The notes: generated from the sequence alone by a model not told the origin. Positions 8,086-16,452 are shown, counted from the first letter of the stretch. The stretch: 64,000 bases of DNA from Algoriphagus sp. PAP.12 (GCF_026652115.1 NZ_JAPPSQ010000003.1:288551-352550), one strand, 5' to 3'. Numbers and translations are program-made.

Positions 8086-9486
8086 TTACTTTTTATACCC
8101 CAAGGTTTTCAACATGCTTTCTTCAGTTTGGTCTTCTGCAAAAAGCCAGTGCTTGATGCTTCCGTCAGGATTTCTATCTATCAGCACATGCTTTGGAGCA
8201 GGAATCAAACAATGTTGAATTCCTCCATACCCTCCCAGAGATTCCTGATATGCTCCTGTATGGAAGAAACCGATGTACTGCTGTTTTTTCTTCTCTTTTT
8301 CAACTTTAGGAAGGTAGATATTGAATTGATGCGCTTCTGAATTATAGTAATCCATACTATCGCATGTCAATCCACCTAAGTTGATGTTGTGATATTCTTC
8401 ATCCCAATTGTTGACCGCAAGCATGATATACTTTTGGTTCAAACCCCAGCTATCTGGCAATTGGGTAATAAAGGATCCATCGATCATATACCAAAGCTCT
8501 TTGTCATTTTGAAGTTTTTCCTCCAAAATCGAATACAACACAGCTCCACTCTCTCCTACTGTATAGCTTCCAAACTCGGTGAATATATTCGGCTCCGTCG
8601 TATTGTTTTTAGCACACATCCATTTGATATTCTTCACGATTTGATCAGCCATATACTGGTAATCATAATCAAAGAACACATTGGTTTTAATAGGCCAGCC
8701 GCCTCCAATATCCATGGTATCCAAGCTTGGTGCGATCTTTTTCAAATCCACATATTTCTGAATAAATCGCGTCAATTCAGACCAATAATAGGCTGTATCG
8801 CGAATACCAGAATTAATGAAGAAATGAAGCATTTTCAAGCTTACGTTCGGATTGTTTTTGATTTTCTCCTCGTAAAGCTTAATAATATCATTGTATCTCA
8901 CCCCTAGTCGAGAAGTATAAAAACCAAACTTCGGCTCTTCATCTGCAGCTATTCTAATCCCTACTTGGAAAGGAACATTCACATGCTCCAAGTAATAGTC
9001 TATTTCACTTAGGTTATCCAGAATCGGGACACAGTTTCTAAATCCGTCATTCAACAATTCAGAAATGTATTGCTTGTAAAGATCTCTTTTGAAGCCGTTA
9101 CAAATGATATAAGTATCCTTGGTAATCTTTCCTTCTGCATATAGACTTCTTACCAATGGGATATCAAAGGTGGAAGAGGTTTCAATATGGATATCATTTT
9201 TCAAAGCCTCATTCAATACAAAGCTGAAATGTGAGGACTTTGTACAATAACAATAGGTGTATTTTCCCTTATAATCATGGGCCTCCATCGCATTGCCAAA
9301 ATAGGTTTTTGCGTTTTGGATACTTTCAGAAATCTTGGGCAAATAGGTCAATTTCAAAGGCGTTCCATAGGTCTCGATGATTTCCATCAAGTTGACACCA
9401 TTGAATAAAAGTTCGTTGTTTTCAACACGAAACTCTTTGGTTGGAAAATCAAAGGTTTGTTGAATAAGATCGATGTATCGATTCAT
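8086..9486 (-). CDS. Arginine decarboxylase-type PLP enzyme (Orn/DAP/Arg class 2)
   Basis: A 466-residue fold-III decarboxylase. The PLP lysine is in the CYCTKSSHF segment and the phosphate-binding glycines are in DIGGGWPIKTN; a C-terminal beta domain carries GAYQESLGGYGG. It removes CO2 from a basic amino acid. Arginine to agmatine is favoured because arginase and argS lie next door, but diaminopimelate- or ornithine-type activity is not excluded. It is far shorter than enterobacterial SpeA (about 650 residues). I start at MNRYIDLIQQ; an upstream in-frame Met at 9537 adds an unlikely tail. Family sure, substrate moderately so. Confidence 0.78.
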   Translation of the reverse strand: MNRYIDLIQQTFDFPTKEFRVENNELLFNGVNLMEIIETYGTPLKLTYLPKISESIQNAKTYFGNAMEAHDYKGKYTYCYCTKSSHFSFVLNEALKNDIHIETSSTFDIPLVRSLYAEGKITKDTYIICNGFKRDLYKQYISELLNDGFRNCVPILDNLSEIDYYLEHVNVPFQVGIRIAADEEPKFGFYTSRLGVRYNDIIKLYEEKIKNNPNVSLKMLHFFINSGIRDTAYYWSELTRFIQKYVDLKKIAPSLDTMDIGGGWPIKTNVFFDYDYQYMADQIVKNIKWMCAKNNTTEPNIFTEFGSYTVGESGAVLYSILEEKLQNDKELWYMIDGSFITQLPDSWGLNQKYIMLAVNNWDEEYHNINLGGLTCDSMDYYNSEAHQFNIYLPKVEKEKKKQQYIGFFHTGAYQESLGGYGGIQHCLIPAPKHVLIDRNPDGSIKHWLFAEDQTEESMLKTLGYKK

Positions 9487-9620
9487 TAGCCGATGCTGTT
9501 TTTGAATGAGTTGAAAGTACTTGCAAAAATTGAACAATAATGGCGGATTTCAAATGAAAAAAGGACAAAACCTAACGGAATTGCCCTTGCTGATAATTTC
9601 AATTAATGATTGTTCGAGGT

Positions 9621-10052
9621 TTATGCTTTAATACCCATTGATGTGGCCAAAAGAGCTTGTTCTGCCAAAAATCGTTTTTTATTGGAAATCAACTGATTAA
9701 GAGAGGACTTAAACTGCAGCTCTTTATCCAATAATAAATGGATGGAATTCAATAGATTATCCACTTCCTTCACTTTATTTTTTGGGAATAAAAAGTAAAA
9801 TGATTTCTCTTGGGAAGAATAATTGACTTCCAACCAGGACTTTGCTCCTAATCGGACCAAAGATTTGAACAAAGGCATCATAAAACCATAAGAAGTCTCG
9901 AATCGACATATTCCCTGCATGTACTCTCCGGACTCCTGAAAATAAAATTTCATCAATTCTTTGGAAGGATTGGATTGTAGAAATTTTGGGTCAGACTGTA
10001 TCGTCCAGACACCAAAGGTCGAAGCTTGAGATAGGGAATTCAATGCGCTCAT
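9621..10052 (-). CDS. Hypothetical protein, 143 residues
   Basis: I do not recognise this family. It has no signal peptide or membrane segment. An N-terminal part (residues 1-90) is rich in aromatic residues and looks like a small alpha/beta domain (SKELMKFYFQESGEYMQG), followed by a basic helical C-terminal third. It lies between the decarboxylase and the arginase, on the minus strand. The divergent gap upstream holds an AT-rich palindrome and an arginase-facing promoter. Codon use and base composition match the neighbours, so it is probably a real cytoplasmic gene. Confidence 0.6.
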   Translation of the reverse strand: MSALNSLSQASTFGVWTIQSDPKFLQSNPSKELMKFYFQESGEYMQGICRFETSYGFMMPLFKSLVRLGAKSWLEVNYSSQEKSFYFLFPKNKVKEVDNLLNSIHLLLDKELQFKSSLNQLISNKKRFLAEQALLATSMGIKA

Positions 10053-10112
10053 TTTCTTTTTGGTTTTGATTAATGCTTCAAAGGTAAATCATTTTTTCAT
10101 ATTTCCTATATT

Positions 10113-10131
10113 CCCTATCTATTATATAGGG
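10113..10131. promoter_or_regulatory. Palindrome in the divergent gap upstream of arginase
   Basis: CCCTAT at 10113-10118 is mirrored by ATAGGG at 10126-10131 with a 7-base AT spacer. It sits between the 143-residue gene start and the arginase promoter, a place where an operator would be expected. No regulator is identified. Confidence 0.25.
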
Positions 10132-10166
10132 TTATAGAGAAAATTTTTTCCACAAGCCCTTTTGGT

Positions 10167-10174
10167 TAGTTTTG
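10167..10174 (+). promoter_or_regulatory. -7 element (TAGTTTTG) of the arginase promoter
   Basis: A perfect TAnnTTTG match 35 bases before the ATG at 10210; a T-run at 10144-10149 is only a weak -33 element. It overlaps the first possible start codon of the open frame (10162), which supports the ATG at 10210 as the true start. Confidence 0.45.
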
Positions 10175-10209
10175 TTGGCATAAACCCAATTCAATTTTTA
10201 GAAAAGCCC

Positions 10210-11160
10210 ATGAGAAATATCAAACTAGTAGAAGTACGATCTGAATTAGCAGCTGGAACAAGAGGAGCCAGCTTAGGCGTAGATGCTTTGAAAGTGGCTT
10301 CTTTGGATAAAAAGTCCGATTTCTTCACGCAATTTGATCCGATTCATGTCCAAGACGCCAACAATTACCTTTGGAAAGGCAACAAGTTTAGCCATGCTAA
10401 ATACATTGACGGAGTCTATCAGGTACTTAAAAATGTGTACAGTACTGTTGAATCACTCCGAATAGAAAAAACATTTCCAATAATCCTGGCCGGAGATCAC
10501 TCAACAGCCGCAGGAACAATCATGGGAATCAAAGCAGCAGATCCTAATTTAAGATTGGGAGTGATTTGGATAGATGCCCATGCAGATTTCCATACCCCCT
10601 ATACCACACCGTCCGGAAACATGCACGGTATGCCTCTGGCCATGGTTTCTCAGCTAGACAATCTGGATTGCCTGGAAAACCAACCTGATGAAGAAACGAT
10701 TTTATATTGGGAAAGAATCAAAAAAATCGGAGGAGATCAACCGAAAATCGACCCGAAAGACATTGTTTTTATTTCGGTCCGTGATACTGAAAAACCAGAG
10801 GATTATTTGATTCAAAAATATGGAATCACCAATTTCAAAACTGACCAAGTTAGAAAAGAAGGGATTACCTCTATTGCGAACCAAACCCTGGAAATATTAA
10901 AGGATTGCGATCAAATTTATATTTCATTCGATGTAGACAGTTTGGATAGTTCAATTTCCGTAGGAACAGGTACTCCAGTTCCGGATGGTTTGACAGTGGA
11001 AGAGGCGATCAAGTTAAATGCTGAATTGATCAAGGACAAACGAGTTTGCTGCTGGGAGATCGTAGAGGTCAACCCCACTCTAGACACAGAAAACACCATG
11101 GCTGAAAATGCTTTTGAGGTATTGGAAGTCACCACGAAATCTTTGGTAGACAACTTCTGA
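10210..11160 (+). CDS. Arginase (ureohydrolase family)
   Basis: Hydrolyses arginine to ornithine and urea with a two-manganese centre. Metal ligands are visible in AGDHSTA (His), WIDAHADFHTP (Asp, His, Asp) and SFDVDSLD (two Asp). The stretches SGNMHGMP and WEIVEVNPTLD match arginases better than agmatinases or formimidoglutamases. The length of 316 residues is typical. Start chosen at MRNIKLVEVR because a -7 promoter box overlaps the alternative upstream start. Together with the neighbouring decarboxylase it gives two competing routes from arginine (ornithine or agmatine). argS follows 74 bases downstream on the same strand. Confidence 0.88.
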   Translation: MRNIKLVEVRSELAAGTRGASLGVDALKVASLDKKSDFFTQFDPIHVQDANNYLWKGNKFSHAKYIDGVYQVLKNVYSTVESLRIEKTFPIILAGDHSTAAGTIMGIKAADPNLRLGVIWIDAHADFHTPYTTPSGNMHGMPLAMVSQLDNLDCLENQPDEETILYWERIKKIGGDQPKIDPKDIVFISVRDTEKPEDYLIQKYGITNFKTDQVRKEGITSIANQTLEILKDCDQIYISFDVDSLDSSISVGTGTPVPDGLTVEEAIKLNAELIKDKRVCCWEIVEVNPTLDTENTMAENAFEVLEVTTKSLVDNF

Positions 11161-11187
11161 TAGAAATTCAGATTCATAAAAAAAATT

Positions 11188-11213
11188 CTTTGCGTACCTT
11201 CGCGTTCTTTGCG
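11188..11213 (+). repeat. Tandem CTTTGCG-type repeats before argS
   Basis: Three near-copies (CTTTGCG, CTTCGCG, CTTTGCG) begin at 11188, 11198 and 11207, about 10 bases apart. The middle part, TACCTTCG at 11195-11202, differs by one base from the TAnnTTTG -7 element and would put a start site just before the argS ATG at 11235. Confidence 0.35.
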
Positions 11214-11234
11214 GTCAAAAAGCCGGTAATAATC

Positions 11235-13025
11235 ATGAATATCCAAGAAAACATCATTCAAGGCATCCAACTGGCCTTTCAAAATATATTTAATCACGAT
11301 CTTTCTCTAGATCAAATCAGTCTTGCACCTACCAGAAAGGAATTTGAGGGCACTTACACCTTTGTTGTTTTTCCTTTTCTAAAAGTCTCCAGAACTACTC
11401 CTGAAAACACAGCCAATCAAATCGGTGAATATTTAAAGGAGAATGTTGCAGAGGTTGCAGATTTCAATGTGGTGAAAGGCTTTTTGAATCTGGTTTTGAA
11501 TGAGAATTCCTGGCTGGATATTTTTGCAAAAATCTATGCAAACCCAAATTTTGGTCAATTGCCTGCAAATGGCCAAAAAGTAATGGTGGAATATTCTTCC
11601 CCCAATACCAACAAGCCTTTGCACCTAGGCCATCTTAGAAATAACTTCTTGGGCTATTCAGTTGCGGAAATCCTCAAAGCGAATGGCTACGAAGTTACCA
11701 AAGCCAATTTGGTCAATGACCGCGGAATTCACATTTGTAAATCCATGGTGGCTTACCAACGCTTTGCAAATGGCGAAACTCCAGAATCCTCCGGCTTGAA
11801 GGGAGATCATTTGGCTGGGAAATATTATGTCCTTTTTGATCAGGAATATAAAAAGCAAATCAAGGAATTGATGGCTGAGGGTCAGACAGAGGAAGAAGCT
11901 AAGAAAAACGCTCCTATTCTTTTGGAAGCTCAGGAAATGCTTCGTAAGTGGGAAGCCAACGATGAGGCTATCGTATCCCTTTGGAAACAAATGAACGGAT
12001 GGGTTTATGAAGGTTTCGATGCGAGTTATAAGCGCATGGGCGTTGATTTTGATAAAACCTATTACGAATCCAACACCTATTTATTAGGAAAAGACATAGT
12101 AGAAGAAGGGTTGAAAAAAGAAGTCTTCTTCAAAAAAGATAATGGTTCAGTCTGGGTAGATCTGACACCAGAAGGGCTGGACGAAAAATTGGTTCTTCGT
12201 GGGGATGGTACATCTGTTTACATCACTCAGGATATGGGAACCGCAGACTTGAAATACGATGATTTCAAAATAGACAAGTCTGTATATGTAGTTGGAAATG
12301 AACAAGATTATCACTTTGATGTTTTGTTTAAAATCATGCAAAAACTAGGTCGTCCTTATGGTCCGGGTCTGTATCACCTTTCTTACGGAATGGTAGACTT
12401 GCCAACCGGGAAAATGAAATCCCGTGAGGGCACCGTAGTGGATGCCGATGACTTGATGCAAGAGATGGTGGATACAGCCGCTGCTCACACCAAAGAATTG
12501 GGAAAAATCGAAGGATTCACTCCTGAGCAGGCCACTGAACTGTATGAAATCTTGGGCTTGGGAGCGTTGAAATATTTCCTGTTGAAAGTGGATCCTAAGA
12601 AGAGAATGCTTTTCAACCCACAGGAATCCATCGAATTCCAAGGAAATACCGGTCCATTCATCCAATATTCTCATGCTCGAATCGCATCCATTTTGAGAAA
12701 AGCCGATCAATTGGGAGTGGATTACACCAACTTTGATGGTAAAGGAATCGAAAAAGTAGAAGAATCTGAATCTTCTTTGATTTTCCTACTCAATGATTTT
12801 GAAAAGAAAATCAAGCAAGCCGGAGATGATTATTCTCCATCCATTTTGGCTCAATATCTCTTCGATTTGGCTAAGGAATACAACCGTTTTTATGCAGATT
12901 TACCTATCTTCAATGAAAATGACCCCGCAATCCTAGCCTTCCGAGTTGCGCTTTCTGCTTTGACTGCCAAAACAATCAAGAAAGGAATGAGTTTGCTAGG
13001 TATAGCGGTACCTGAACGAATGTAA
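11235..13025 (+). CDS. argS: Arginine-tRNA ligase
   Basis: Class I synthetase that charges tRNA(Arg). The 596 residues include the N-terminal Add1 domain, the HIGH-type motif HLGH in PNTNKPLHLGHLRN, a KMSKS-equivalent KMKSREG, and the helical anticodon-binding domain ending ALSALTAKTIKKGMSLLGI. The ATG giving MNIQENIIQGI is the natural start; an upstream TTG frame would run through the CTTTGCG repeats. gpx starts 2 bases after the stop and menA follows, so all three may be co-transcribed. Confidence 0.96.
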   Translation: MNIQENIIQGIQLAFQNIFNHDLSLDQISLAPTRKEFEGTYTFVVFPFLKVSRTTPENTANQIGEYLKENVAEVADFNVVKGFLNLVLNENSWLDIFAKIYANPNFGQLPANGQKVMVEYSSPNTNKPLHLGHLRNNFLGYSVAEILKANGYEVTKANLVNDRGIHICKSMVAYQRFANGETPESSGLKGDHLAGKYYVLFDQEYKKQIKELMAEGQTEEEAKKNAPILLEAQEMLRKWEANDEAIVSLWKQMNGWVYEGFDASYKRMGVDFDKTYYESNTYLLGKDIVEEGLKKEVFFKKDNGSVWVDLTPEGLDEKLVLRGDGTSVYITQDMGTADLKYDDFKIDKSVYVVGNEQDYHFDVLFKIMQKLGRPYGPGLYHLSYGMVDLPTGKMKSREGTVVDADDLMQEMVDTAAAHTKELGKIEGFTPEQATELYEILGLGALKYFLLKVDPKKRMLFNPQESIEFQGNTGPFIQYSHARIASILRKADQLGVDYTNFDGKGIEKVEESESSLIFLLNDFEKKIKQAGDDYSPSILAQYLFDLAKEYNRFYADLPIFNENDPAILAFRVALSALTAKTIKKGMSLLGIAVPERM

Positions 13026-13027
13026 TC

Positions 13028-13618
13028 ATGAAAAATTTAGCCTTTTTAGTACTTATTTTAGTTTCATTTGCCTGCGGTAAAACTTTGGAAAGACCCGAGG
13101 ATTTGCAGGCAGGAATGTTTTCTTTAACCTCAAACAAAATGGAAAGCAGCTTTTATGATTTCAAATTGAAGGACTTGGATGGCAAAGAAATTGATTTCAG
13201 CCAATACAAAGGAAAAAAAGTCCTTTTAGTCAACGTAGCTTCCAAATGCGGCTATACTCCACAGTACGAAGCCTTGCAGGAATTGTATGAGAATTATGGA
13301 GAAAAGATGGAAATTCTAGCCTTCCCAGCGAACAATTTTGGAGGCCAGGAACCGGGTTCCAATGAGGAAATCAAGGAATTCTGTACTGAGAACTATGGGG
13401 TAACTTTCCCTGTATTTGAAAAAATCTCAGTGAAAGGTTTCGATAAACATCCATTGTACAGATGGCTTTCTGATGAAAAATTGAATGGATGGAACAATCA
13501 GGAACCTACCTGGAATTTCTGTAAATATTATGTGAATGAAAATGGAGAATTGATGAAATTCTTTCCATCTGCAGTTGCTCCATTGGATGAAGAAATCCTA
13601 GAGATTGTTGGAGCATAA
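13028..13618 (+). CDS. Glutathione peroxidase-family lipoprotein
   Basis: A 196-residue peroxidase that reduces hydroperoxides, probably with thioredoxin rather than glutathione, as is usual for bacterial Cys-type members. A lipoprotein signal ends at Cys16 (LVSFAC), so it is membrane-anchored outside the cytoplasm. The peroxidatic Cys74 is in NVASKCGYTP (Cys in place of selenocysteine), Gln in AFPANNFGGQEPG, and the conserved WNFCKYYV segment follows. It lies 2 bases after argS. The TlpA-like lipoprotein elsewhere in the window is a conceivable reductant, but that is inference. Confidence 0.9.
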   Translation: MKNLAFLVLILVSFACGKTLERPEDLQAGMFSLTSNKMESSFYDFKLKDLDGKEIDFSQYKGKKVLLVNVASKCGYTPQYEALQELYENYGEKMEILAFPANNFGGQEPGSNEEIKEFCTENYGVTFPVFEKISVKGFDKHPLYRWLSDEKLNGWNNQEPTWNFCKYYVNENGELMKFFPSAVAPLDEEILEIVGA

Positions 13619-13628
13619 ATCAAGTCTA

Positions 13629-14540
13629 TTAGTGAAACAAAAAATAGCAACAAAAAAAGAAGCCTGGCTGCACGCAGTCAGGCTTCGTACTTTGCCTTTG
13701 GCTTTAGCGAGCATTTTTGCAGGTTCTTTCCTAGCAGCCTGGATGGGTGAATTCAGATGGGAAATATTGCTTTTGGCATCGTTGACGACCATTTTTTTAC
13801 AAATCCTTTCCAATCTCTCCAACGACTATGGAGACACAGTTCATGGAGCTGATTCAGCTGAAAGACAAGGTCCCGTCAGAGCTGTTCAATCAGGTTTGAT
13901 TTCTCTCAAGGAAATGAAAAATGGCATGTATCTTTTTGGTGCTTTGTCTCTAGTTTCCGGTTTGCTTTTGCTATTTGTAGCCGTTCAGGATTGGGTTCTA
14001 TTTGGTGTTTTCTTGGCATTGGGACTAGCTGCAATTTGGGCTTCTATTTCTTATACCTCTGGTAAAAACCCTTATGGATATGCAGGTTTAGGGGATATTT
14101 CAGTATTTATATTCTTCGGACTACTAGGTGTTTTGGGCACCTATTTCTTGCATACGTTAAGCTTCGAACCATTAGCTTTAGGGATAGCTGTTGCATTGGG
14201 TCTTTTCAGTGCAGCGGTATTGAATATCAATAATATCAGAGATATAGAATCTGATGTAAAAGCCGGTAAAAGATCTATTCCCGTTCGAATTGGAAGAACA
14301 AAGGCTGTTCGCTACAATTGGTTCCTAATCCTTGGTGGAAACGCAATTCTCTTAGGGTTTGCCATTTTTACAGGAGCATATTTCAGCTTATTGGCTTTAA
14401 TTCCGGGAATCTTAATGATTAAAGTCGGAAAGGGAGTTCAAGACGCTAAAAGTTCTCAGGAAACTGACCCTTTCCTTAAAAAGATGGCTATGAGTACTTT
14501 GCTTTGGGTGATCCTTTTTGGAGTTGGATTGCTTCTTTGA
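13629..14540 (+). CDS. menA: 1,4-dihydroxy-2-naphthoate polyprenyltransferase
   Basis: Membrane UbiA-family enzyme that attaches a polyprenyl chain to DHNA in menaquinone synthesis. Hydrophobic throughout, with about eight or nine membrane segments. The first Asp-rich motif is NDYGDTVHGAD and the second is in NNIRDIESDVKAGKRS. There is no ATG near the start: the frame can open at TTG 13605 (overlapping gpx) or GTG 13629. I prefer GTG, which lies 10 bases after the gpx stop and is close to where homologues begin. A weak A/T-rich hairpin at 14543-14566 may end the transcript. Confidence 0.88.
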   Translation, partial: LVKQKIATKKEAWLHAVRLRTLPLALASIFAGSFLAAWMGEFRWEILLLASLTTIFLQILSNLSNDYGDTVHGADSAERQGPVRAVQSGLISLKEMKNGMYLFGALSLVSGLLLLFVAVQDWVLFGVFLALGLAAIWASISYTSGKNPYGYAGLGDISVFIFFGLLGVLGTYFLHTLSFEPLALGIAVALGLFSAAVLNINNIRDIESDVKAGKRSIPVRIGRTKAVRYNWFLILGGNAILLGFAIFTGAYFSLLALIPGILMIKVGKGVQDAKSSQETDPFLKKMAMSTLLWVILFGVGLLL

Positions 14541-14613
14541 GCAAAAGGTGATAAAAGTCCTTTTTTGGTCTGTATTTTATGCTAATTTGGCATAAGCAAA
14601 AACATTTTTAACC

Positions 14614-15465
14614 ATGACAAAAGTATTAGTCCCTTTCGATTTCTCAGAACAGGCACAATATGCCCTTGATTTTACCACTGCACTAGCTGAAACTGTTGAC
14701 AATGTTCAGATTGAAGTGCTTCATGTAATGGAAATCCCTCCGCTAGATACCATGGGCACCATGGGCGGAGGTGTAGAGTATCCTGATTATGAAAACCAGA
14801 TATATTTCATCGAACTCACCAAAGTCAAGAAAAAGCAAATGGCTGAGTTGGAGGAAAAATACCAAGGCAAAAAATTCAGTCTTAACACCAAGATTGTTTT
14901 CGGGAATGCATATCAAGGAATCAGCCAGTCCATTTCTGAAGAGAGCCCTGACATCGTTGTAATGGGTTCGAAGGGAGCATCAGGAATCGAGGAAGTATTG
15001 ATCGGCTCAAATACTGAAAAAGTTGTCAGGAATTCTAAATGCCCTGTTTTGACTATCAAATCTTCTGTAAAACCTGGAGATGTTGACAAGATAGTTTTTG
15101 CGAGTGACTTCCGGGATGATTCAGATGAAACTGTCAAAAACATCAAGAGTCTTCAGAAATTATTCAATGCAGAACTATACTTAGTCAACGTCAATACTCC
15201 GGGAAGTTTTGAGACAACCAGGGATTCAATCTCTCGAATCAAGCACTTTGTCAAAAAGTATGAATTTGAAAATGTAAAAGCAGAAATCTATAATTCCACA
15301 TCTGAAGAATCTGGAATTATTGAATTTGCAGAAGATATAGACGCGGAAATGATTGCTATGGCCACTCATGGTCATACAGGCTTCTTGCATTTGATTACAG
15401 GAAGCATAGCCGAAGATGTCGTCAACCATGCCAAAAGGATGGTTTGGACTTTCCGAGCCAAGTAA
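14614..15465 (+). CDS. Universal stress protein with two UspA domains
   Basis: A 283-residue cytoplasmic protein made of two UspA folds. The first domain (about 1-150) keeps the ATP-binding pattern G-x2-G-x9-G-S as GSKGASGIEEVLIGS. The second (about 155-283) has a similar one, HGHTGFLHLITGS. Such tandem proteins bind ATP and are induced by stress or starvation; the specific role is unknown. It is preceded by an AT-rich region with TAATTTGG, a near match to the -7 box, and closed by a clear terminator, so it is probably a single-gene unit. Confidence 0.88.
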   Translation: MTKVLVPFDFSEQAQYALDFTTALAETVDNVQIEVLHVMEIPPLDTMGTMGGGVEYPDYENQIYFIELTKVKKKQMAELEEKYQGKKFSLNTKIVFGNAYQGISQSISEESPDIVVMGSKGASGIEEVLIGSNTEKVVRNSKCPVLTIKSSVKPGDVDKIVFASDFRDDSDETVKNIKSLQKLFNAELYLVNVNTPGSFETTRDSISRIKHFVKKYEFENVKAEIYNSTSEESGIIEFAEDIDAEMIAMATHGHTGFLHLITGSIAEDVVNHAKRMVWTFRAK

Positions 15466-15478
15466 ATCTCCTTAAATT

Positions 15479-15501
15479 GCCTGCTGAACGCAGGCTTTTT
15501 T
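15479..15501 (+). terminator. Terminator of the universal stress gene
   Basis: GCCTGC/GCAGGC stem with a 5-base loop followed by six T. It lies between the stress gene and the SUI1 gene and also argues that the SUI1 start is the ATG at 15513, beyond the hairpin. Confidence 0.85.
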
Positions 15502-15512
15502 ATTACAAGAAC

Positions 15513-15866
15513 ATGGGAAGAAAAAACAACGATTGGAAGAAAAGAGATGGAGTGGTTTACTCCACCAGTGATGATTTTGACTATAGCTATGACTCAGATG
15601 AAGATCAAGAAACTCTCCCCCCTTCTCAGCAAAAGCTTAAAGTGATGTTGGACAAAAAAGCCAGAGGTGGTAAGCAGGTGACTTTGGTGGATGGCTTTGT
15701 AGGTACAGAGGATGATCTAAAAGAGCTGGGAAAAATGCTTAAGACCAAATGTGGCGTGGGAGGCTCTGCGAAAGATGGTGAAATCCTGATCCAAGGAGAT
15801 CATCGGGACAAGGTCGTCCAAGTGCTTCAAAGCGCCGGATACCAAGCGAAAAAATCAGGAGGCTAA
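15513..15866 (+). CDS. eIF1/SUI1-family translation factor homologue (YciH-like)
   Basis: A 117-residue protein. An acidic, Tyr/Asp-rich N-terminal tail (residues 1-45) precedes the compact SUI1 fold, with the conserved runs GKQVTLVDGFVG, LKTKCGVGGSAKDGEILIQGDH and VVQVLQSAGY. Bacterial members resemble eIF1 and are thought to influence start-site choice, but their role is not settled. The open frame extends upstream through the preceding terminator, so I start at MGRKNNDWK. It is followed by a long bidirectional terminator. Confidence 0.85.
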   Translation: MGRKNNDWKKRDGVVYSTSDDFDYSYDSDEDQETLPPSQQKLKVMLDKKARGGKQVTLVDGFVGTEDDLKELGKMLKTKCGVGGSAKDGEILIQGDHRDKVVQVLQSAGYQAKKSGG

Positions 15867-15881
15867 TTCATAAAGTGACAT

Positions 15882-15919
15882 AAAAAAGGCTGTCAGTTTT
15901 AATTCTGACAGCCTTTTTT
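15882..15919. terminator. Bidirectional terminator
   Basis: A 15-bp perfect stem, AAAAAAGGCTGTCAG with CTGACAGCCTTTTTT, has an 8-base loop. It ends the SUI1 gene on plus and the DUF5808 gene on minus. Confidence 0.9.
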
Positions 15920-15934
15920 ATGCTCAAGGTTGAC

Positions 15935-16168
15935 TTATTTCGAGTTTTTAAGAAGAAAACTAATTCCGATAATACCACCCAAAATCAAAACAAAGAGACC
16001 AATTGAAAAAGGATTCGCAAAGTTGACTGTCCAGCCCATCATTCTGTTTCTCTTAGGTGGCATCAGGCGTTTATCTTCGTGATTGAAGTAAAAAATCCCC
16101 CAGATCCAATTATCCGGATTTTGGTGACTCTCTCTCAATTGCTGTTTAGTTAACTTTTCGGAACTCAT
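15935..16168 (-). CDS. DUF5808-type small membrane protein
   Basis: A 77-residue protein. The conserved N-terminal block (residues 17-50) reads NPDNWIWGIFYFNHEDKR then PPKRNRMMGWTVNFANP, the pattern I associate with DUF5808, followed by one C-terminal membrane helix (FSIGLFVLILGGIIGISFLL). Function is unknown. I start at MSSEKLTKQQ; the frame runs 21 codons further upstream but that part looks unrelated and would reach toward the his promoter region. It is transcribed away from the his operon. Confidence 0.7.
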   Translation of the reverse strand: MSSEKLTKQQLRESHQNPDNWIWGIFYFNHEDKRLMPPKRNRMMGWTVNFANPFSIGLFVLILGGIIGISFLLKNSK

Positions 16169-16259
16169 TTTCAAGAACTTTTTCCTAGAGAAAAATAACG
16201 AATTTTTTAATCCAAGACTCCTTACTGCCAAATTAATTACCGTAAAAAGAAGCTTAAGC

Positions 16260-16289
16260 TTGGATGTTTTATTTCACTTGTTAACTTTG
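16260..16289 (+). promoter_or_regulatory. Promoter of the his operon
   Basis: TTG at 16260-16262 and TAACTTTG at 16282-16289 are separated by exactly 19 bases, a near-perfect Bacteroidota promoter (TTTG-N19-21-TAnnTTTG). Transcription should begin around 16295, only a few bases before the ATG of the His-rich leader frame at 16299, so the leader mRNA would be almost leaderless. Confidence 0.75.
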
Positions 16290-16298
16290 TCGCAAGAA

Positions 16299-16382
16299 AT
16301 GAAAAACAACGCACTACATAGTATTTTTTCTACAACAGGCCATCAAAGGCATATGTTGCATCATTTCCATCATTCCTCTTGA
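16299..16382 (+). CDS. hisL: his operon leader peptide (27 residues, seven His)
   Basis: ATG at 16299 opens a 27-codon frame ending in TGA at 16380-16382. Histidines are residues 7, 15, 18, 21, 22, 24 and 25, with the cluster (HHFHH) just before the stop. Seven His in 27 residues, 4-10 bases after a strong promoter and 104 bases before hisG, is the classic arrangement of an attenuation leader: ribosomes stall at His codons when charged tRNA(His) is low. Seen: the frame, the codons, the promoter and the hairpins. Known: the mechanism from enterobacterial hisL. Inferred: that it works here. It shows no similarity to enterobacterial HisL beyond the His run. Confidence 0.75.
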   Translation: MKNNALHSIFSTTGHQRHMLHHFHHSS

Positions 16383-16452
16383 GAGGAATATTTTTACACA
16401 CCCATCCGGTGACGCCGATGACAGGGATTCGGCCTTTCACCAAAATTTTATT
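16372..16452 (+). promoter_or_regulatory. Putative his attenuator hairpins
   Basis: Three structures can form. A: ATTCCTC (16372-16378) with GAGGAAT (16383-16389) around TTGA, covering the leader stop codon and followed by ATTTTT. B: CAT-CGG (16403-16409) with CCGATG (16415-16420). C: GGTGA and GCCGA (16408-16418) with TCGGC and TCACC (16429-16441), followed by AAAATTTTATT. B and C share 16408-16418 and exclude each other, as pause/antiterminator and terminator do. The T-tract after C is interrupted, so which hairpin terminates is uncertain. Confidence 0.5.

Noticed and set aside
8389..8907. 172-residue plus-strand frame opposite the decarboxylase
   Set aside because: It is an antisense shadow of a strongly conserved gene, with no family features and unusual His/Ile composition.
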